Assembly: GCF_000715075.1 (NCBI RefSeq)
Contig: NC_134087.1
Span: 156,537,436-156,601,435 of the forward strand
Direction of reading: 5' to 3'
Source: Nicotiana tabacum
Taxonomy: Eukaryota; Streptophyta; Magnoliopsida; Solanales; Solanaceae
Length of the DNA: 64,000 nt
Shown here: in pieces, positions 57,299 to 64,000 of the stretch
Numbering within the stretch: position 1 is the first letter of the stretch
Layout of the letters: each line of letters begins with the position of its first letter
The notes under the pieces: generated by a model
Told to the model about the DNA's origin: nothing
Databases searched by the model: none
Seen by the model: the letters and a program-made list of their open reading frames with translations, nothing else
Made by a program: the position numbers and the translations under genes

Positions 57299-60130
57299 AT
57301 GGAAGATTTGAACAACACCAAAAAGGAAAACTCAACTGAACAGGTAGAGGTCACTCAAGGTGCTCAAGTCTCCAAAGAAAGTGCGTTCCAACTCGAGCAG
57401 AAACTGTTGAAATTTCAGGAGGAACTTACCAGGTTTGGAATCTGGTAAACTTGTCATTTTCCCTCACCACTCCAGATATCAATTTTCCAAACGCTCAGAA
57501 CCCCACGCCTCCACAAAACATCCCAAAACCACAAAACCATCCCGCTCATCACCACCACTGCAATACATGTCATACATCCAGCAATACTCCACTGCTCATC
57601 TCAGAAGCTCTGAATTCCACAAATGATCATTTCCACGCCCACCATAACACCCCCATCTATGTGGAAACCATGCCACACTCCCCCCAACCTTTCTCAAGCA
57701 CACCCGAATCTGATGATAAAGACTTACTCATTAGAAACCTGGGTGCAGAACTCAAGAAATTGACTAGTCGAATTCAGGGTGTCGAACGAAGCAAGGGGAT
57801 TGAAAGGTTGAACTACGAAGATCTTTGCAGACAACCGGATGTCGAACTACCCGAGGGGCACAAACCTTATAAGTTCGAGATGTTTGATGGTATAGGGGAT
57901 CCGAGAGTCCACTTGAAAACATACTGCGACAAGCTGGTCGGAGTAGGGAAAGATGAAAGGATTCGCATGAAGATTTTCATGAAGAGTCTGAAGAGAGATG
58001 CTCTGTCTTGGTACATTAGCCAAGACCCGAAGAAATGGTCGAACTGGGTGAGTATGGAATCCAACTTTATGGACAGGTTCAGGTTCAATACAGAAAATGC
58101 GCCAGATGTGTTCTATATCCAAAATTTAAAGAAGATGCCCACAAAAACATTCTGTGAGTACGCTACTCGTTGGAGATCAGAAGCTGCTAAGGTCAGACCA
58201 GCTTTAGAAGAAGAACAGATGAAAAAGTTTTTCGTCCGGGCTCAGGACCCGCAATACTATAAAAGGCTGATGTTGACTGAGAGCCAAAAATTTTCCGGCA
58301 TTATCAAGTTAGGGGAAAGGATTGAAGTAGGCATCAAAAGTGGTATGGTTACGAATTTTGAAGCCTTACAAGCTACCAATAAGGCTTTACAATCTGGTGG
58401 TACATCCAAGAAAAGGGACGTGAGTGCCGTAATGGTTGCACAAAGAGCCAAATCCTCTCAATTTGATTGGGATCCCAAAGGATCAATCAGTTTAATCATA
58501 GAAGGTGACGAACCAAAGAAGCCAATAGTCACCCTCCATTCGATTGGGATCCCAAAGGATCAATCAATTTAATCACAGAAGGTGACGAACCAAAGAAGTC
58601 AATAGTCACCCTCAATTCGATTGTAGTACAGATTCAACCTTCTGGGGATGCCGAGGTAAACATGTCTATACCACTTGAGTTTGAAGCACCACTCCCCACA
58701 AAGACACCAACACCAATTGAGGTCGAGTTTGGGTCTCCAGCAAACACACCTGCACTGTTTGAAGTTACAGTTTTACCCTCCAAAATACATGCTCCGTTCG
58801 GAGTAAAGGTGCCCATCCCAGTAACAATGTCGGCCATAACACCGTTCCATACAAATTCCATACCTTGGGATTACACAGCCGAGGCGAGAAGGAAAGAGAA
58901 AGCTAAATTCGGGGAAATAGTTGCGGCACAGGGTATGACAAAAACCGGCATGGTTTATACTCCGGAGCATTTAGCTGAGTCCAGTAAGCAGGCCTCTGGT
59001 CAACCGACCATCACTGAAACCAGGCCCGATGATCTCTGGAGAAAGATACAAGCCAAGGAATACTCAATCATTGATTAGATGAACAAAACACCGACACAGA
59101 TTTCTATCCTAGCTTTGCTGCAAAGTTCTGATGCACATAAGAATGTCTTGTTGAAGGTGCTGAGTGAGGCATATGTACCAAGCAACATCACCCGAGGAGA
59201 AATGGAAAACCTAGTAGGGCAGGTATTGGAAAGCCACAAGATCAATTTTCATGAAGATGAGCTGCCACCAGAAGGGTTAAGTCACAACAAAGAATTGCAT
59301 ATCACCGTATAATGCGAAGATTATTTTATCACTAGGGTACTAATTGATGGAGGTTCCAACCTCACTATTTGTCCGTTGGTAACACTTAGAACATTGGGAA
59401 AGGGGCTGCATGAAATCAAGGACCGGGCCATCAACGTCAAAGCTTTCGACGGTTCCCAAAGATCCACCATTGGGGAAATCATCCTATGTTTGAAAATGGG
59501 ACCTACTTGGTTCGACGTTGATTTTCAAGTTATAGACGTGTCGGCATATTACAATCTGCTGTTGGGACGGCCATGGATTCATGCCACTGGGGACTTAGCG
59601 TCAATACTACATCAAGCGGTGAAATTTGAATGGAACTACCAAGAGGTGATCATTCACGACGACGGTAGAAATCCCATATACAGTCGTCAAACCATCCCAG
59701 CAATTGGAGGAAGGAGAAAGATAGGTAGGGAAACCTATCACCACATCAAGCGAGTCAACGCCGTTGACAAAGACAAATGGTGGGACAACAAAATTGAAAG
59801 CATATTGAACTAGAGGGGGCAAGGGACATGGCAAGAACCTCCAAGGAATCGCCAAGCCTATCAAACTGAAGAAACATGGCACCACTTTCGGTCTGGGATA
59901 TGAGTATACTTGGTAGGAGCTCAACAACTGGTCTCCACCACGGTGCGGTCCATACTACCTACTGGAGCAGCCAATACCACATCTGGAGAAGACTTTTCGA
60001 CCAGGCGATGTCATCTATGGGTCAGAAAAAGAGGAAGCACTGGCAGTAGTGAGGAATTTGTTCATAGAAGATGATGACATGGATTGTTGTGTCAATTTCG
60101 AGGAGGAGGGGGAGGAAGGCCCTTATACAG
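57299..60130 (+). pseudogene. Element C gag-protease, broken and internally deleted
   Basis: Gag begins at the ATG at 57299 with a coiled-coil start, then shifts frame at about 57445. The capsid domain is open to 58440 (RDALSWYISQ, FCEYATRWRSEAAK). The Pro-rich and zinc-knuckle segment present in A (about 37320-37900) is missing, so the capsid runs straight into WDPKGSISLI. A 77-bp direct duplication at 58465-58618 shifts the frame. Protease near 59330 keeps LIDGGSN and LLGRPWIHA but lies behind stops at 59076 and 59310. The G-patch-like motif near 59815 is damaged, and the block after it (TTFGLGYEYTW) is kept. Confidence 0.85.
58465..58618 (+). repeat. 77-bp tandem duplication within element C gag
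   Basis: Two near-identical copies start at 58465 and 58542 (GATTGGGATCCCAAAGG). The length is not a multiple of three, so it breaks the frame. Confidence 0.9.
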
Positions 60131-60179
60131 GCCGTAAGCCGAGGAGCATGCCTCAATAATTGGACTATCAGAACCACCA

Positions 60180-61556
60180 GAGCCTGGACGAGACTGAGAT
60201 TGTTAACCTGGGAGATGCAGAAAATATCAAAGAAACTCGGATCAGTGTTCATTTGTCACCGTCAGAAAAGGAAGAATACACAGAATTTCTGAAGGAATAT
60301 GAGGACATATTCGCCTAGTCATATGATGACATGACTAGTTTAGGTACATCTATTACGGCGCACAAACTACCAACTGATCCGACATGTCCACCGGTGAAAC
60401 AAAAGCTCAAAAAGTTTAAACCCGATATATGTCTAAAATCCTCAGGGTAGTAGAATATCCAACATGGCTAGCCAACATTATGCCGGTGCTGAAGAAGGAT
60501 GGGATGGGAAGGTCAGAGTCTGTGTCGATTGCCGGGATCTCAATCGGGCCAGTCCAAAGGAAGACTTCCCCTTGCTGAACACACACATCCTGATTGATAT
60601 GAGTTGCAATCATTTGTAGATTGTTTCGCTGGATATCATCAGATCTGGATGGATGAAGAAGATGCTGAGAAAAGGATTTCATTACGCCGTGGGGGATGTA
60701 CTGCTACATGATGATGCCATTCGGGTTAAATAATGCAGGGGACACCTATATGAGGGCCATGACTATTATCTTCCATGATATGATACACAAGGAGATTGAG
60801 GTGTATGTAGATGATGTCATCATAATGTCCAAGAAAGCCACTGACCACATGGAAAATTTGAGGAAGTTCTTCAACAGACTGAGAAGGTACAACCTGAAAC
60901 TGAATCCCGCAAAATGTGCATTTGGGGTTTCTGCCAAAAAACTACTTGGGTTTATCAAACACAAGAATTCTATAGCCTACAGAACTCAGATGAACGGAGC
61001 CGTAGATGCCACCAACAAGAATATCAAGAAGATACTAAGGAAAATGATAGAGAAGCATAAGATCTGGCACGAGAAGGTATCATTTACTTTATTGGGGTAC
61101 CGCACCATAGTCCGCACATCGACAGGAGCAACCCCCTATATGCTGGTTTATGGTACAGAGGCAGTCATTCCCGCCGAGCTGCAAATTCCTTCCTTAAGGA
61201 TCATACAGGAAGCAGAGCTCGACGACACAGAATGGGTGAAGAGTCGTTACGAGCAACTAGCTCTTATAGACGGAAAGAGAATGAATGCAGTTTGCCACGG
61301 TCAGCTCTTTCAGAACAGAATGTCCAGAGCCTTCAACAAGAGAGTCAAGCCGAGACAATTCACACCAGGGAAGCTGGTGTTAAAGAAAATTTTTCCGCAT
61401 CAAGATGAAGCCAAAGGGAAATTCTCTCCCAGCTGGCAGGGTCCGTACATGGTTCACCGGGTTCTAACAGGAGGAGCCGTCATACTCGCAGAAATGGACG
61501 GAGAAGTTTGGCCATAGCCGTTCATTTCAGATGCAGTCAAGCGATATTATGTGTAA
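60180..61556 (+). pseudogene. Element C pol remnant: RT joined to integrase by deletion
   Basis: The N-terminal part (LDETEIVNLGDAEN, EYEDIFA then TAG) and RT fingers are broken by several small losses. From 60696 a 273-residue frame is open: RT palm with EVYVDD, up to KLLGFI, then directly the last part of the integrase core (MNGAVDATNKNIKK, where the catalytic Glu is now Asp) and the GPY region. RT thumb, both RNases H, the zinc finger and two of three integrase acidic residues are gone. Against A about 1.85 kb is deleted (40625 to 42470). The end DAVKRYY matches A and B. Confidence 0.88.
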
Positions 61557-61584
61557 TCTTTATGCTTTTCTTATGTAATTTGAA

Positions 61585-61624
61585 CTACGCCTGACCTGAT
61601 TCCTGTTTAAAAGGGGATACGTAG
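61585..61624 (+). other. Conserved hairpin module, copy C1 (after pol)
   Basis: GAACTACGCCTGACC, TGATTCC, then GATACGTAGGCAGCC. The outer stem is CTACG/CGTAG; the inner stem is weak (TCC/GGA). It lies 28 nt after the pol stop and is nearly identical to A1. Confidence 0.65.
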
Positions 61625-62264
61625 GCAGCCCTATGGGTTCGGTCACAATTCAATAAAAATTTCCATTTCACCCGCTATTAGAAAATGGGGCAGAATTTTG
61701 AGGAGGACCATCAAAATTTCGAAGTCGATTCCAGCCATTTATCTTTAACAACTGTCAGGAGCAGCAACCCAATAAACTGGGGCAGTATTTTGAAGAGGAC
61801 CCGCAAAATTCCGGAGCAAGAGAAGTTGCAATGTCTTGAACCATGTCGCAGTCGTCGGTTCCTCTAAAGAAAACTATTCTTAATTATGTACTTACATTAT
61901 GCATTTACTAAATCATGCATGTTTATTACTAAATTGCCTTGTTTAGCAACGCTACCCTATTGATATGTACAGTATCTCCAGATCAAAGCCGAGCAGGTCA
62001 AGCAAAGCCAGCGGGGATACGAACTAACTTTTCCCCCTTTACAAACTCATGATTTTTCTTTGGATGCAGGCACTTGAGTTGCAAAATCATCAAATATACT
62101 ATATGTTCACTAATAAAGTTCAAGAATACAACTCTCTGAACCGTTGCACTTGCTCGCAACTGTTATCCGCATAACAGTGTCCCCTAGCAGGCACAATATC
62201 CCCAGTAATCACGATACCGTAATCCACTATCAGCTAAGAAAACTCTATTGCCATTTGCCATTTT

Positions 62265-62755
62265 TACTTCCTGTATAAGGCTACCATTCTGCCTTCCGAG
62301 ACTAAGCTCTGTCTCCATCTGCATTTTCTGCATTGCATAAAGCTACCATTCTGCCTTACGAGATTAAGCTCTATCTCCATCTACATTATCTGCATTACAT
62401 AAGGCTACCATTTTGCCTTCTAAGGTTAAGCTCTACCTCCATCTGCATTTTATGCATTGCATAAGGCTACCATTCTGCCTTCCGAGGTTAAGCTCTACCT
62501 CCATCTGCATTTTCAGCATTGCATAATGCTACCATTTTGCCTTCGGAGGTTAAGCTCTACCTCCATCTGCATTTTTTGCATTGCATAAGGTGACCATTTT
62601 GCCTTCCGAGGTTAAGCTCTACCTCCATCTGTATTCTTGCATTGCATAAGGCTACCATTCTGCCTTCCGAGGTTAAGCTCTACCTCTATTTGCATTCTTG
62701 CATTGCATAAGGCTACCATTCTGCCTTCTAAGGTTAAGCTATATCTCCATCTACA
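62265..62755 (+). repeat. Tandem array of about eight 61-bp units
   Basis: The unit contains AAGGCTACCATTCTGCCTTC, GAGGTTAAGCTCTACCTCC and ATCTGCATT. Copies differ by 5-15% by eye, older than the array in element B. Confidence 0.9.
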
Positions 62756-63130
62756 TGGCTGAAAAATCGCCACCTCTACATTTGCATGGCTAAAAGATTG
62801 CCACTTCATTTATATCTTGCATGGCTAAAATATCGCCACTTCATTTACATCTTGCATCAGCTGAAAGATCGCCACTTCATTTATACCTTACAGCGGCCGA
62901 AAGATTGTCACTTCATTTATACCTTGCATCGGCTGAAAGATCCCCACTTCATGGCTGAAAGATCGCCATTTCATGGCTAAAAGATTGCCACTTCATCTTG
63001 CATGGCTGAAAGATCGCCACTTCATTTACATCTTGCATCGGCTAAAAGATCGCCACTTCACTTACATCTTGCATCGGCTGAAAGATCGCCACTTCACTTA
63101 CATCTTGCCTCGGCTGAAAGATCGCCACCT
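62756..63130 (+). repeat. Tandem array of about ten 36-bp units
   Basis: The unit resembles GGCTGAAAGATCGCCACTTC followed by ATTTACATCTTGCATC, with some shortened units. It is adjacent to but unrelated to the 61-bp array. Confidence 0.9.
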
Positions 63131-63616
63131 TCTGTATCTCATGGGCTAAAAGATTGCCAATCTGTCCAAAGGCATCATTGTTCGGAGGCACGATCTTTAT
63201 AGCCCGAGAACGCCATGCCATGGCCTGAGGACTCCTTTTATCTTTTGAATATCATTATTTAGAGGCATCATAGTTCGGAGGCATCATTATCATAGCCCGA
63301 GAACATCATTTCATGGCCTGCGAATCCTTATTATACGCTTCATGGACCAGGACGTCATGGTTTGAGGACGTCATCCTAATCGTCCAAAAACAACATTCAT
63401 GGTCCAACGGGAACTTGCATCACGTTTAAAATTTTCGCACAGTATACACTTCTATTACTTATTTGCAGGTAAACTGGAAAGCAACGGTCGTCTCAGCAGG
63501 AGCAATCCCACTCCAGTTCTCGCAACCCTGGCAGATTTTAACCGTCCATCCCAACCCAAAATAGCGTGTCCGTCTTGGAAAACCTCCATCGGCATATTCC
63601 GCCGACGGATCCTGAA

Positions 63617-63656
63617 CTGCATATGGCCTGACTCCTGTAAGACCAAGGATATGTAG
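63617..63656 (+). other. Conserved hairpin module, copy C2 (next to the 3' LTR)
   Basis: GAACTGCATATGGCC, TGACTCC, then GGATATGTAGGCAA. The outer stem is CTGCAT/ATGTAG (one G-T wobble) and the inner stem is TCCT/AGGA. It ends 115 nt before the 3' LTR, matching copy B3. Confidence 0.65.
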
Positions 63657-63758
63657 GCAACTCAGGATCCAGAGCTTGGTCAAATTCTTCAAACCATTTC
63701 GTTCGGTCAAAATTAGCCATCATATCTTTACCCGATAACTCTACCATCCTTCCCGGGT

Positions 63759-63771
63759 AAAGCGGAGCAGC
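63759..63771 (+). promoter_or_regulatory. Polypurine tract of element C
   Basis: AAAGCGGAGCAGC directly precedes the 3' LTR. It closely resembles element B's tract. Confidence 0.75.
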
Positions 63772-64000
63772 TGTTGATACCCAATTTTTCCCTGTATATT
63801 TTTATATGCAAAATATTTTTAAAATAGCATGAATATGAATATATAAGTATGTCCAAGTATTTTAGTATTTTTCCTAATTTTTAAAAAGATTTTTAATCAA
63901 TTTATTGCCCTCTTTTAACAGTACAAAACCAATAATTGTTCCTCGAATTATCATTTTGGTGATTAACTTATTTTATTCTCATATTTATACCAAAATATAG
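63772..64000 (+). repeat. Element C 3' LTR, first 229 bp
   Basis: It matches the start of the 5' LTR at 50520 with about nine substitutions and two 1-bp indels. It is cut by the window end. Confidence 0.9.

Larger units (their letters stand above)
61557..63758 (+). other. Element C 3' UTR
   Basis: 2.2 kb without a gene. In order it carries a hairpin module (61585-61624), two AACTGGGGCA repeats (61683-61820), a 61-bp tandem array, a 36-bp tandem array, loose GGAGGCATCAT repeats (63180-63400) and a second hairpin module (63617-63656). Confidence 0.8.
50520..64000 (+). mobile_element. Element C: Tat/Ogre-type element with internal deletions (3' LTR runs off the window)
   Basis: Order: 5' LTR 50520-55124, primer site 55128, ORF1 55475-56890, gag-protease remnant 57299-60130, pol remnant 60180-61556, repeat-rich 3' UTR to 63758, polypurine tract 63759-63771, 3' LTR from 63772. 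It is a relative of element A but distinct: A's and C's LTRs differ greatly while sharing their first 18 bases. Against A it lacks the gag Pro-rich/zinc-knuckle segment, the intron and its flanks, and about 1.85 kb of pol. The five bases before it are CCTCG; the partner duplication is outside the window. Confidence 0.88.

Noticed and set aside
6643..63771. One tandem LTR-internal-LTR-internal-LTR array (A and C as recombination products of a single element)
   Set aside because: A's and C's LTRs are too different, A's 3' end is missing, and 6.6 kb of unrelated DNA separates them. Two insertions explain it better.

Overview
The window looks like a repeat-only stretch of a large plant nuclear genome. 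The LTR families, the tRNA-Arg-type primer sites and the Tekay-type LTR termini suggest a member of the Solanaceae, probably Nicotiana or a close relative. That placement is from memory and was not searched. I see no convincing host gene, rRNA, tRNA or CRISPR array. Almost everything is a nest of retrotransposons and small DNA transposons.

Layout. 1-2976: minus-strand remains of an L1-type LINE (endonuclease, then reverse transcriptase, with stops and frameshifts). 2977-6139: a Tekay/Del-type LTR on the plus strand, followed by an initiator-Met-type primer site and about 0.5 kb of internal sequence. 6643-43904: element A, a plus-strand Ty3/gypsy element of the Tat/Ogre kind, badly decayed. 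Its 5' LTR is split by element B. 11308-33587: element B, a complete minus-strand Ogre-like element of 22.3 kb. It has two 4.1-kb LTRs, a 5-bp target duplication (AACCC), a primer site, a polypurine tract, open gag-pro and pol frames, and a broken extra ORF1. 43905-44324: a hAT-like MITE. 44325-50519: mostly unidentified AT-rich DNA holding a Tourist-type MITE (47503-47838). 50520-end: element C, a plus-strand relative of A. It keeps a 5' LTR, ORF1, gag and protease remnants, a pol with a large internal deletion, tandem-repeat 3' UTR and the first 229 bp of the 3' LTR.

How the parts work together. A, B and C share one plan: long LTR, tRNA-Arg primer site, ORF1 (unknown function), gag-protease with a G-patch-like tail, RT / RNase H / second RNase H / integrase, a repeat-rich 3' UTR and a polypurine tract. 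In B, and at the same place in A, a predicted 179-180 nt intron would join gag-pro to pol in frame, as known for Ogre elements. B looks young: its two LTRs differ at about 27 places by eye in 4.1 kb. C's two LTRs differ by about 4% over the visible 229 bp, so C is older; A predates B because B lies inside it.

The most interesting unexplained signals are: (1) a non-coding module of about 45 nt, predicted to fold as a two-part hairpin with covarying stems, found six times, always in the sense strand, and placed at both ends of the repeat-rich 3' UTR; (2) a second primer-site-like sequence 86-97 nt before the end of the LTR in all three elements; (3) a cluster of strong inverted repeats in B's RNA leader; (4) a hairpin-bearing repeat just after pol in A and C; (5) a CCTATAG-centred motif repeated about ten times in the LTRs of A and C.
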